Source: an uncultured Oscillospiraceae bacterium
GTDB taxonomy: Bacteria > Bacillota > Clostridia > Oscillospirales > Ruminococcaceae
DNA: 18,989 nt
NCBI GenBank assembly: GCA_910583935.1
Contig: CAJTZM010000026.1
Coordinates: 1-18,989 of the forward strand
Reading direction: 5' to 3'
The position numbers and the translations under genes are program-made. The notes under the pieces are model-generated. The model was given only the letters and a program-made list of their open reading frames with translations. It made no database searches and was not told where the DNA came from. Below, one piece after another: positions 6,067 through 14,806 of the stretch. Within the stretch, counting starts at the first letter, position 1; the number at the start of each line of letters is the position of its first letter.

Positions 6067-6339
6067 TTAAATGGTCGTATCATGCTTGACCCGGTCGGCT
6101 TCCTCCGCTTTTTTCGCGTTGTTCCACCGGTCCATGGTGCCAACCAGATAGCCGGTAATCCGGCGGATGCGCTCAAAGGGGATCGGTTCAAAGCGGTAAT
6201 GCAGATCGACAAAGTCGCCGTCTACCGTAATATCCATGCTGCAAAGCTCCCGATCCGGATATTTTTCCCTCGCCCGGCGGATATATGCCTGCTGTTCCTC
6301 GAAAGAAAGCTCGCCGCCCTTTATTTGTATAGGAATCAT
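6067..6339 (-). CDS. Free-standing protein resembling the C-terminal glycyl-radical end of anaerobic ribonucleotide reductase (NrdD)
   Basis: 90 residues from ATG 6339, with a strong AAGGAGG site about seven bases upstream. Residues 56-86 hold ERIRRITGYL, then DRWNNAKKAEEADRVKH. This matches the last part of class III ribonucleotide reductases, where a short R..GYL stretch bears the radical glycine (here G63) and a basic tail follows. The rest of NrdD (about 600 residues) is absent, as are the CxxC zinc pairs that usually precede this motif. The first 55 residues form a small unrelated-looking module (IQIKGGELSFEEQQAYIRRA, then a VDGDFVDLHYRF strand pair). It may be a stand-alone family present in Clostridia. 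Rubredoxin follows 41 bases downstream. A role as spare glycyl-radical domain, as GrcA/YfiD is for pyruvate formate-lyase, is a hypothesis. Confidence 0.7.
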   Translation of the reverse strand: MIPIQIKGGELSFEEQQAYIRRAREKYPDRELCSMDITVDGDFVDLHYRFEPIPFERIRRITGYLVGTMDRWNNAKKAEEADRVKHDTTI

Positions 6340-6431
6340 ATGGAAAACCTCCTTATAAAAGCATTTGCCTCGCTGTCTTTATGCGTTCGCTCCACAAGCC
6401 TCCCTGTGTTTAGGCTGCCGCACAAAAATAG

Positions 6432-6460
6432 TTGCAAAACGATTGTTTTTAGTATATCAT
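6432..6460 (+). promoter_or_regulatory. Predicted promoter of the Crp/Fnr-family regulator gene
   Basis: TTGCAA (6432-6437), a 17-base spacer, TATCAT (6455-6460). The start site would be near 6467, placing the palindrome 6475-6496 in the early transcribed region, where a bound protein would block transcription. Confidence 0.5.
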
Positions 6461-6479
6461 AAAGAAAAATATATGGATG
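6451..6479 (-). promoter_or_regulatory. Predicted activator-dependent promoter of the NrdD-like/rubredoxin unit
   Basis: Read leftward there is a good -10 element, TATACT (6451-6456), with the start site expected near 6444. The -35 position (6474-6479, read CATCCA) does not resemble TTGACA. A weak -35 with a palindrome covering it is typical of class II Crp/Fnr-activated promoters. Confidence 0.5.
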
Positions 6480-6496
6480 TTGCATATGCAACATCC
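6475..6496. promoter_or_regulatory. Perfect 22-bp palindrome, likely Crp/Fnr-family operator
   Basis: Half-site GGATGTTGCAT (6475-6485) is followed directly by its exact reverse complement ATGCAACATCC (6486-6496). It sits between divergent transcription units, one of which encodes a Crp/Fnr-family protein. Its centre (6485.5) falls at -41.5 of the predicted leftward promoter and about +20 of the predicted rightward one. Confidence 0.75.
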
Positions 6497-6509
6497 TGTG
6501 GGTGATTTT

Positions 6510-7193
6510 ATGAATTTTTCAAATATTTTTCTTTTTAAGGGAATTGGAGAAGGAGAATGCCGGGCGATGATGGACTGTTTTTACATTTCGCAGCGTCGTT
6601 TTCGCGCCGGTCAGACCGTTTTTGAATACGGCGCCGACGACAATTGGATCGGCATTCTGCAAAAGGGCAGAGCCAAGCTGATCCGGGTAGATCGAAACGG
6701 CGAGAGCGTTGTTTTGGAGCGCCTGGGTCCCGACGGCGTTTTTGGTCCGTTGCTGGCTTTTCCTTACACAGGGTCGGACAGTGTCTGGCTCCAGTGCGAC
6801 GAGGATTGCGAAGCGGTTTTTATCCCCTACAGCCAGATTACCAAGCGCTGTGAAAAGGCGTGCCGTCACCACAGCATTCTGGTCGAAAACCTTTTTGGGA
6901 TGATGCGTCAAAAGGCGATGGCGCTCAGCGAGCGGGTGGAGGTGCTCAGCCGCCGGACCATTCGGGAAAAGTTATGCGCTTATTTCCTCCTGCTGGCGGC
7001 CAAGTCGGGCCGGCGGGAATTTTGCCTGCCGTTTTCCTACAGCGCACTGGGGGATTTTATCTGCACCGACCGCAGCGCGATGATGCGTCAGCTGCGGCAG
7101 ATGAAGGAGGATGGGCTGATCCAAACGGAAAAAAGGAAGATCTATTTAACCGAAGATTTTTTGCGCCAGATGGGCGTTGCGGGAAAAATCTGA
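6510..7193 (+). CDS. Crp/Fnr-family transcriptional regulator
   Basis: 227 residues from ATG 6510. Earlier in-frame ATGs at 6477 and 6486 lie inside the palindrome and are less likely; no start has a strong ribosome site. Residues about 8-120 form a cyclic-nucleotide-binding-type beta-barrel (RAGQTVFEYGADDNWIGIL; VVLERLGPDGVFGPLLAF). A dimerisation helix follows (about 122-165), then a winged helix-turn-helix (about 174-215, SYSALGDFICTDRSAMMRQL, then KEDGLIQTEKRKIYLTEDF). It lacks the N-terminal four-Cys cluster of Fnr, so the signal is probably not an Fnr-type iron-sulfur centre. It diverges from the NrdD-like/rubredoxin unit and likely controls both directions through the palindrome. Confidence 0.93.
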   Translation: MNFSNIFLFKGIGEGECRAMMDCFYISQRRFRAGQTVFEYGADDNWIGILQKGRAKLIRVDRNGESVVLERLGPDGVFGPLLAFPYTGSDSVWLQCDEDCEAVFIPYSQITKRCEKACRHHSILVENLFGMMRQKAMALSERVEVLSRRTIREKLCAYFLLLAAKSGRREFCLPFSYSALGDFICTDRSAMMRQLRQMKEDGLIQTEKRKIYLTEDFLRQMGVAGKI

Positions 7194-7243
7194 ATTTCCT
7201 GCGGGCTTTTCCTTCTGATCTGGGCGCAATTTATTGCTTTTTC

Positions 7244-7276
7244 GTTCACGATAGGTTCACAAAGCGACACTATAAT
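7244..7276 (+). promoter_or_regulatory. Promoter-like site with tandem GTTCAC repeats
   Basis: A perfect -10 TATAAT (7271-7276) lacks a good -35; instead GTTCAC occurs at 7244-7249 and again at 7255-7260, exactly 11 bases apart. Direct repeats of this period replacing the -35 resemble PhoB/PhoP-type response-regulator boxes. This lies about 210 bases before the activase gene. Confidence 0.35.
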
Positions 7277-7370
7277 TTAAATAGGTTTGCCAAAAAATCG
7301 GGACGGTCGGATTTTCGGGAAAGAAAAGAGCGGGAATGGACATCTTTTCCTGCGGCGGCAGCAAAAGGAT

Positions 7371-7399
7371 TTGACGAATAAAACAAATCGGTATACAAT
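7371..7399 (+). promoter_or_regulatory. Predicted promoter of the activase operon
   Basis: TTGACG (7371-7376), a 17-base spacer, TACAAT (7394-7399), about 80 bases before the activase start. Nothing else recognised lies between 7194 and 7487 apart from the tandem repeats. Confidence 0.5.
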
Positions 7400-7487
7400 G
7401 CTATGGCATAGCGATTGACTTGAAATCGCCGGGGAAAAGGCGTCTGCTAGACTGTCGGCGGCAGTTTTTGGGGAGGGTTCAAATGAG

Positions 7488-10402
7488 ATGAGAATCGGGT
7501 TGGATGTGGGATCGACAACGCTCAAATGTGTGGTGTTGGATGAAAAGGATGCGATTGTCTACCAAGAATATGAGCGGCATTTTTCCCGGATTACCGAAAA
7601 GGCGGCCGGAATGCTTTGCCGTATTGCAGAGCGCTTTCCCCAAACCCCCCAAATGCAGATTGCGGTTTCCGGCTCCGCGGGAATGGGGCTGGCCCAAAGC
7701 CTGGAGCTTTCCTTTGTGCAGGAGGTCTACGCCACCCGCGTGGCGGTGAACCGCCTTAAGCCTGGCACCGATGTGGTGATTGAATTAGGCGGGGAGGACG
7801 CGAAAATTCTCTTTTTAAAAGGTGGCCTGGAGGTGCGGATGAACGGATCCTGCGCCGGCGGGACCGGCGCCTTTATCGACCAGATGGCGACCCTGCTGGG
7901 CCTGTCGCCGGATCAGATGAACGAGCTGGCAAAGGATTACGAAAAAATTTACACCATTGCTTCCCGCTGCGGCGTATTCGCCAAGTCGGACATCCAGCCG
8001 CTTTTAAACCAGGGTGCGCGGAAGAACGACGTGTCCGCCAGCATCTTTGCGGCGGTGGTTAACCAGACCATCGCCGGTCTTGCCCAGGGCAGGGCGATCG
8101 AGGGCAGGGTGGTCTATCTGGGCGGACCACTGACCTTTTTGTCCGAGCTGCGCGCCGCCTTTGACCGGACCTTGGACCTTCAGGGCTTCTGCCCGGAAAA
8201 CTCCCTTTATTATGTGGCCATGGGCGCGGCAATGGCTCCGGGCGCCGGTCAGATTGATTTGCGGGAAGCGGCGGAAAAAATCAGTCTCTACACGGCGAAC
8301 GAGGATTACAGAGCCTGCCCGCCGCTGTTTCAAAGCCAGGAGGAATATGAGAGCTTCTGCGCTCGCCATCAAAAGGATACGGTTCCCGAAGCGGAGCGAT
8401 TTTTGGAGGGCGACGTCTATATCGGCGTCGACGCCGGCTCCACCACGGTGAAGGCGGTGGCCATTGACCAGGACGAGCAGATTGTCTGCTCGCGCTATCT
8501 GCCCAACGCGGGAAATCCGGTGCCCCTGGTTCGGGACTTTTTAACCGATTTTTACCAGAATTATCCCAAAGCTCGGGTGCGGGCCTGCGCTTCTACCGGA
8601 TACGGGGAGGAAATTGTCAAAAACGCGTTCGGCGCGGATTTTGGGCTGGTGGAGACCATCGCCCACTACACGGCGGCCCAAAAATTCTGCCCCGACGTGG
8701 ATTTTATCATCGACATCGGCGGCCAGGATATCAAATGCTTTAAAATCCGCAATCAGGTAATCGACAATATTTTTTTAAACGAGGCCTGCTCCTCCGGCTG
8801 CGGCTCATTTTTGCAGACCTTTGCCGGAGCGCTGGGCGACACCATTGCGGATTTTGCCCAAAGGGGCATTTTCGCCGATCGGCCGGTAGATCTGGGCTCC
8901 CGCTGTACGGTGTTTATGAATTCCTCGGTTAAGCAGGCCCAGAAGGATGGGGCCAGCATTGAAAATATTTCAGCAGGGCTTTCCATCAGTGTAGTGAAAA
9001 ACGCCCTATATAAGGTGATCCGTGCCGCCAGCGCCGACGATTTGGGCCGGCGCATCGTGGTGCAGGGCGGCACCTTTTTAAACGACGCGGTGCTCAGAGC
9101 CTTTGAGCAGGAGATCGGCCGGGAGGTGATCCGGCCCAATATCGCCGGTCTGATGGGCGCTTACGGCGCTGCGCTGTTCGCTAAAAAGCATGCCAAAGAC
9201 AAAAGCGGCCTGTTAAACGCCGAGCAGCTGCAAAGCTTTACCCATAAGGTGCAGGCGGTGACCTGCCGGGGCTGCTCCAACAATTGCCGGCTGACCATCA
9301 ACACCTTTAACGACGGGCGGCGCTTTATCGGCGGCAACCGCTGCGAAAAGCCGCTGGCCAATTTCGCTGAGTCGGAGCGGTACAGCCTGTACGACTACAA
9401 ACGGGAGCTGTTGGAGGCATATCGGCCCCAGGAGGGCGCCCGGGGAAAGATCGGCATCCCCATGGGGCTAAACCTGTTCGAGCTTCTGCCCTTCTGGCAC
9501 ACCTTTTTCACCAGGCTGGGCTTTTCGGTGGTCACCTCCCCCGCTTCTAATCGTAAGCTGTATTTAAAAGGCCAGGCAACTATTCCGTCGGATACGGTCT
9601 GCTTTCCGGCCAAGCTGATTCACGGGCATATCCAGGCCCTTTTAGATCAGGGGATCGACACCATATTTTATCCCTGTATGTCCTATAACCTGGATGAGGG
9701 GAAGGGCGACAACCATTACAACTGCCCGGTAGTGGCCTATTATCCGGAGGTCATCGGAGCCAACATACCCTTTGGGAAAGAGATCCGCTACATAAACGAT
9801 TATGTTGGCCTGCATCGGAAAAAGGATTTCCCCGGCCATATGCACGCGATTCTGGGCCGGTATTTTGCGGATATCAGTCTGGCGCAGGTTAAGGAGGCAG
9901 CCAGGGTCGCCTACGGGGAGTACGAGGCGTATCTTGCGAGGGTCCGGACCAAGGGGGAGGAATATCTGACCCTTGCCAAGGAAAAGGGTCTGCCGGTGAT
10001 TTTGCTGGCGGGCCGTCCCTACCATCTGGACCCGGAGGTCAACCACGGCATCGACACCCTGATCTGCGATTTGGGCGCGGTGGTCATTTCGGAAGATGCG
10101 GTGAGCCATTTGGCGGAAAAATTCCCCACACGGGTGCTCAACCAGTGGACCTACCATTCCCGGCTGTATGCTGCCGCGCAGCTGGTGGCCCAGTGGGAGG
10201 ATCCCAATATCAACCTGGTACAGCTGGTCTCCTTTGGCTGCGGGGTGGACGCTATCACCACCGACGAGGTGCGGCGCATTTTAGAGGAGAAAAATCGGAT
10301 CTATACCCAGATTAAAATTGACGAGATCACAAACCTGGGCGCGGTGAAAATTCGTCTGCGAAGCCTGTTCGCCGCCCTGGGACTTGGAAAGGAGTCGGCC
10401 CA

Positions 10403-10406
<4 letters not shown>
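7488..10406 (+). CDS. 2-hydroxyacyl-CoA dehydratase activase-like protein with two BadF/HgdC ATPase domains and a DUF2229 region
   Basis: 972 residues from ATG 7488, with GGGAGG at 7471-7476. Two ASKHA ATPase domains lie in tandem: about 1-255 (GLDVGSTTLKCVVLD; GGEDAK at 101-106; SCAGGTGAF with C122; SRCGVF with C161) and about 311-565 (GVDAGSTTVKAVAID; IGGQD; ACSSGCGSF; SRCTVF with C473). In HgdC two such Cys per subunit hold a [4Fe-4S] cluster between subunits, so this chain can form the pair within one polypeptide. A Cys-rich stretch (C593, C596, C600, C619) leads into a DUF2229 region from about 653 (KIGIPMGLNLFELLPFW, C705, C730, C746). HgdC-type proteins use ATP to send low-potential electrons to radical dehydratases. 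It overlaps the next gene by four bases. In many Clostridia the two regions form one protein of about 1400 residues. The substrate is unknown. Confidence 0.93.
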
Positions 10407-11707
<1,301 letters not shown>

Positions 11708-11715
11708 AGAGCAAG

Positions 11716-11748
11716 AAAAAACGCGGAGGGATTTTCCTCCGCGTTTTT
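11716..11748 (+). terminator. Intrinsic terminator of the activase operon
   Basis: ACGCGGAGG (11721-11729) pairs perfectly with CCTCCGCGT (11736-11744) around GATTTT, flanked by AAAAA and TTTTT. It lies 14 bases after the stop codon and should work in both directions. Confidence 0.92.
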
Positions 11749-11749
11749 G

Positions 11750-11778
11750 TTGAAATCTGCCGGATTTTACGGTATGAT
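11750..11778 (+). promoter_or_regulatory. Promoter of the zinc-ribbon membrane protein gene
   Basis: TTGAAA (11750-11755), 17 bases, TATGAT (11773-11778), directly after the terminator and about 30 bases before the gene's start codon. Near-consensus with ideal spacing. Confidence 0.75.
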
Positions 11779-11807
11779 GAAAGAAAGGATCAAAAAGGAG
11801 GAAGTGT

Positions 11808-12920
11808 ATGTTTTGCAGCCGTTGCGGCCAGATTTTGGAGGGAAACGACCGGTTTTGCCCCAAATGTGGCCAGAAAATAGAGGAATCCCAGCCGGCGGAA
11901 TCGAGCGTGAATTTTGCACAGCCGCCGTTGTCCTATCCATACCAGCAGCCGGCGGGGCTTTTGCCGAAAAAGAAGAACTCTTGGCTGATCCCGATTATCG
12001 TGATCGTGGCCGTTTTGGTGCTGGCGCTGCTCATTGTGGGGGGGATACTGGTTTACACGGTCTACCGCACCATAGAGAATGACCAGACCAACGTTCCGGC
12101 TTCCTCGAAAAATACGGTCGTGGTGGGTGAGAAGGAGCTAAGCGGCTTTTTGGGCCAGACGGTGGATACATTAAAGAATCGGACCGGCGTTCCGCTGTTT
12201 GCAAACGACGGCGCTTATACCAATCTCGACGGTTCTGTCATGGCGACGGTGGACAGCGACGGAGCCATCGACATGCTGGTGATCAGCGACCGGGACGTGG
12301 GCTTTACCATCTGCGGCGTATCGGTGGATATGAGCCTGGAGGAGGCTGCGGCTGCGGCTTCGGCCAAGTTGCCCGGTCTGGAAAAGCATGAGGACATGAT
12401 TGCGGGCCAGCAGGGCGACAGCCGCTTTGCCGCTTACTGCGACGAGTTCGGAAAAGTCAATTACGTGATGTATTTCACCGGCTTTGAAGAGGAATCCAGC
12501 GGGACCAACGCTAGTATTGGCACCGGCATCTGGTACCTGGGGGAAACCCTGCAAACGGTGTGGGATTATTTTGGAGAGGGCTACGAGCTGTTTCCCGCCG
12601 CAGAATCTACAGACTTTTTCTATGCGGACGAGGGCTTCTCTTTTATCACGCAGGACGCAAACTACACCGGCCAAAGCGTGGTTTCCGCAGTGTGGCTTTA
12701 TCAGGATGCCTGGTTTTCCGATGAGATATTTATTGGTATGAATTATTATGAGATCAGCCGGTTTGTGGATTTAAGCGAAATTTATCAAAATCGCTTTACC
12801 GGCGCGTACCAGGCGGATTTTTCCATGCTTTTAGACGGATGGGAGTGCTACGGCTCCTTTACCTTTGAAGGGCCGGGCGAGCTGTCCAGCTCAACCGAGG
12901 CGTACATTACCCGCGGATAG
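11808..12920 (+). CDS. Zinc-ribbon single-pass membrane protein of unknown function
   Basis: 370 residues from ATG 11808, with an AAGGAGG site about seven bases upstream. A short N-terminal zinc ribbon (FCSRCGQIL with C3 and C6; FCPKCGQKI with C17 and C20) is followed by a Pro/Gln-rich linker, a KKK stop and one membrane segment (about 59-84, SWLIPIIVIVAVLVLALL). The remaining 280 residues have no further membrane segment, are acidic and rich in aromatic residues, and are probably outside the cell. No known domain is recognised in that part; a repeated feel (two YLGETLQ/FLGQTVD-type segments) suggests two similar subdomains. Proteins with this plan are common in Clostridia without a known role. 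It has its own promoter, and a small gene follows 29 bases later. Confidence 0.82.
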   Translation: MFCSRCGQILEGNDRFCPKCGQKIEESQPAESSVNFAQPPLSYPYQQPAGLLPKKKNSWLIPIIVIVAVLVLALLIVGGILVYTVYRTIENDQTNVPASSKNTVVVGEKELSGFLGQTVDTLKNRTGVPLFANDGAYTNLDGSVMATVDSDGAIDMLVISDRDVGFTICGVSVDMSLEEAAAAASAKLPGLEKHEDMIAGQQGDSRFAAYCDEFGKVNYVMYFTGFEEESSGTNASIGTGIWYLGETLQTVWDYFGEGYELFPAAESTDFFYADEGFSFITQDANYTGQSVVSAVWLYQDAWFSDEIFIGMNYYEISRFVDLSEIYQNRFTGAYQADFSMLLDGWECYGSFTFEGPGELSSSTEAYITRG

Positions 12921-12949
12921 AAAAGGTGTGGCTTAAGGGAGGAAAACGG

Positions 12950-13261
12950 ATGGGACAAAAGCGATTGATACAAAGGTTTCGCGCTTTGGGGATCCCGGAG
13001 CTGGAGGGTCTGGAGCGCTTGGAGGAGCTGCCCGGCCATTTTATCAATCTGGACTATACCCTGTCAAACGGCCGAACCGTGCGTTTTTGGGAGGATGACA
13101 AAATGTACTGGGGCGGCCAGATTCACAAGGAAAACAGCGACCGCTGCTATGGACTAATCAGCGACGGGAACTTTCTTTTCGTCTGTGAATACGGCTGCGG
13201 CGGCTGCGATGCGCAGATCGTCTGTTTTCAAAGGCTGCCCGCCGCGGTGACGGACGAATAA
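12950..13261 (+). CDS. Hypothetical small protein
   Basis: 103 residues. I chose ATG 12950 over GTG 12926 because GGGAGG (12938-12943) precedes it closely. The protein has a basic helical start (GQKRLIQRFRALGIPELEGL), then strand-rich sequence (YTLSNGRTVRFWEDDKMYWG) and a Cys-rich end (CEYGCGGCDAQIVC) with four Cys that could bind a metal. It has no signal peptide or membrane segment. It follows the zinc-ribbon gene by 29 bases and probably shares its transcript. I do not recognise the family. Confidence 0.75.
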   Translation: MGQKRLIQRFRALGIPELEGLERLEELPGHFINLDYTLSNGRTVRFWEDDKMYWGGQIHKENSDRCYGLISDGNFLFVCEYGCGGCDAQIVCFQRLPAAVTDE

Positions 13262-13317
13262 AAAAAGTTTCCCATTTCTCATACAAAGTCCGCTTTATAG
13301 GACTGTGATTCTGGTAA

Positions 13318-13352
13318 GATAAAGCCAAACAAACAGAAGGGCAGGCTTTATC
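13318..13352 (+). promoter_or_regulatory. Hairpin directly before the 39-codon gene
   Basis: GATAAAGCC (13318-13326) pairs perfectly with GGCTTTATC (13344-13352), and the ATG begins at the next base. The AGAAGGG ribosome-site-like sequence lies in the 17-base loop. Confidence 0.55.
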
Positions 13353-13472
13353 ATGGAATATACGTTGAAATGGGTAAATGGGCATATTGAGGTTTTTGAC
13401 GCATGGGGCCGGTTTGTGTTTTCTGCTGATACCGAGCAGGAGGCCCGCAGCGACCTGAAGCAAATTGCTTAA
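13353..13472 (+). CDS. Very small conserved-looking protein (39 residues)
   Basis: ATG 13353 to TAA 13470-13472. The peptide begins MEYTLKWVNGHIEVFDAWGR and continues FVFSADTEQEARSDLKQIA, a strand-strand-helix pattern. Small proteins of this look (an 'YVNGH.EV.D..G.F.FSADT..EA' pattern) recur in Clostridia genomes, which is a memory-based statement; no function is known. The codon use matches its neighbours. Its start lies directly on a hairpin. It sits 92 bases after the previous gene and 66 bases before the ArsC/Spx-like gene. Confidence 0.65.
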   Translation: MEYTLKWVNGHIEVFDAWGRFVFSADTEQEARSDLKQIA

Positions 13473-13538
13473 CCGGATGGGTCAAGGGGGCGTTGTGCAC
13501 AGTCAGCCCGTAAAAAACGACTTACAGGAGGAATTTTG

Positions 13539-13889
13539 ATGCTGTTGATCGAATATCCTAAGTGCGGCACCTGCCAAAAGGCTGTCCGCTGGCTTGTGGA
13601 AAAGGGTTTTTCCTTTGACCGGCGGCATATAAAAGAGCAAAACCCCTCGGCTGAGGAATTAAAGCGGTGGCACCGCCAAAGCGGCCTGCCGCTCAAGAGG
13701 TTTTTCAACACCAGCGGGCTTTTATATAAAGAGCTGGGGCTGAAGGATAAGCTGCCTGGCATGAGCGAAGAAGAGCAGTATGCGTTGCTGGCCAGCGACG
13801 GGATGCTGGTCAAGCGGCCGATCCTGATTCATGGCGTACAGGTTCTGGTGGGCTTTCGGGAGAAAGAGTGGGAGGAGCTGAGTCGGTAA
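13539..13889 (+). CDS. ArsC/Spx-like thioredoxin-fold protein (arsenate reductase family)
   Basis: 116 residues from ATG 13539, with AGGAGG at 13526-13531. The TTG one codon earlier is not needed. It has an N-terminal YPKCGTCQKA with a C9-x-x-C12 pair, a central helical region, and KRPILIHG (the family's R-P-hydrophobic loop), followed by VGFREKEWEEL. This fits the ArsC/Spx/YffB family, usually 110-130 residues. Spx members act on RNA polymerase as redox sensors; others are thiol reductases of unknown substrate. The CxxC pair favours a redox role, but the sequence cannot separate these options. No arsenic genes lie nearby. The Cdd1-type gene follows after one base. Confidence 0.88.
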   Translation: MLLIEYPKCGTCQKAVRWLVEKGFSFDRRHIKEQNPSAEELKRWHRQSGLPLKRFFNTSGLLYKELGLKDKLPGMSEEEQYALLASDGMLVKRPILIHGVQVLVGFREKEWEELSR

Positions 13890-13890
13890 A

Positions 13891-14157
13891 ATGCGTACCT
13901 CGCTGCAAAAAATCCCCGGCGTGGGGAAGAGCATGGCCGCCCACCTGGAGTCACTGGGCATCCATTGGGTGGAGGATCTTCGCGGGCAGGATCCTCAAAA
14001 ACTGTATGAGCTGGACTGCGAACGGCACGGCTATCAGGACCGGTGCGTGCTGTACGTCTATCGCTGCGCCGTCTACTTTGCACAAACACCGGAGCCGGAC
14101 CCGGCAAAGTGCAGGTGGTGGAGCTGGAAGGATGAAAACCTCTGTGAAAAAGGGTAG
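13891..14157 (+). CDS. Cdd1-type helix-hairpin-helix protein
   Basis: 88 residues from ATG 13891, one base after the previous stop; its ribosome site (GGGAGGAG, about 13870-13877) lies inside the ArsC-like gene, so translation is coupled. The opening SLQKIPGVGKSMAAHLESLG is a classic helix-hairpin-helix (IPGVG..A..L), and the remainder (YELDCERHGYQDRCVLYVYR, ending WWSWKD) fits the 'pathogenicity locus' Cdd1 family (PF11731) of 80-100 residues. Such folds bind DNA or scaffold other proteins; no biochemical role is known for Cdd1. The VanZ-like gene starts within its last nine codons. Confidence 0.85.
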   Translation: MRTSLQKIPGVGKSMAAHLESLGIHWVEDLRGQDPQKLYELDCERHGYQDRCVLYVYRCAVYFAQTPEPDPAKCRWWSWKDENLCEKG

Positions 14158-14662
14158 CCGCAAAGGAAACTGGCGTTGTTATTTGCCCTGGGCGCTGTCC
14201 TTTCTGTGGATGGGGATGATCTTTTGGTTTTCCGCCCAAAACGCGGCCGAATCCTCCCAGCTCAGCGGCCAAACCGCTTTTCGTTCGGCGCTTTGGTTTT
14301 GGCCGGGATTTTCCCGTTTGTCCCTCGAAGCGCAGACCGCCTGGGTGGAGGGGATGCAGTTTTGGGTGAGGAAGTCCGCTCATTTTCTGGTTTACACCGG
14401 ACTGGGCTTTTGGCTGTGCTGGGGATTTTCCTCCTTTTCCTGGCGGCTGCGCAAAAAAATAGGCTGGGCATGGCTGGCTGGAACCTTTTATGCGGTGACC
14501 GACGAGCTTCATCAGCTGTTTGTGCCGGGGCGCAGCGGCCAGCTGCGGGACGTGCTGCTGGACAGTGCCGGCGTGTTGACAGGAGTCCTGGTTTTCTGTG
14601 CGCTGGCGTATTTTTGGAAAAAAGCAGCCGCATTTAGCGGCCGCAAAAAACGATTGGGATGA
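14132..14662 (+). CDS. VanZ-family membrane protein
   Basis: 176 residues. ATG 14132 lies inside the preceding gene, giving a 26-base overlap; the longer upstream frame only mirrors the helix-hairpin-helix gene. There are four likely membrane segments (about 18-34, 82-100, 110-123, 145-162). Conserved VanZ marks are present: FSAQ at 33-36, RKSAHFLVYTGLGF at 80-93, and TDELHQLFVPGRSGQLRDVLLDSAG at 123-147. VanZ was named for low-level teicoplanin resistance in Tn1546, but most members are chromosomal and of unknown function. No van genes are nearby, so resistance should not be assumed. Confidence 0.92.
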   Translation: MKTSVKKGSRKGNWRCYLPWALSFLWMGMIFWFSAQNAAESSQLSGQTAFRSALWFWPGFSRLSLEAQTAWVEGMQFWVRKSAHFLVYTGLGFWLCWGFSSFSWRLRKKIGWAWLAGTFYAVTDELHQLFVPGRSGQLRDVLLDSAGVLTGVLVFCALAYFWKKAAAFSGRKKRLG

Positions 14663-14700
14663 AGGGTAGACGGGCGCATGAAATCACAAAAGGCTGAGAT

Positions 14701-14757
14701 CGGATTTTTTTCGTCCGAAAGTCCTTTTCTGTGCTTCGAAAAACGAAGCGACAGAAA
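14701..14757. terminator. Hairpin pair between convergent genes
   Basis: TTTCTGT-GCTTCG (14726-14738) pairs with CGAAGC-G-ACAGAAA (14744-14757) with one bulged G and an A5 loop. A smaller CGGA/TCCG hairpin around a T-run (14701-14717) lies beside it. The position between converging VanZ and lipid-kinase genes suits a two-way terminator. Confidence 0.55.
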
Positions 14758-14806
14758 GCCGCCTGCGACTATTTTTCACGCATCCATCCTAACAAGGCAA
14801 GACCGC

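Noticed and set aside
14132..14662. Glycopeptide resistance locus
   Set aside because: A VanZ-family protein alone does not give resistance; no vanHAX or vanRS genes are present.
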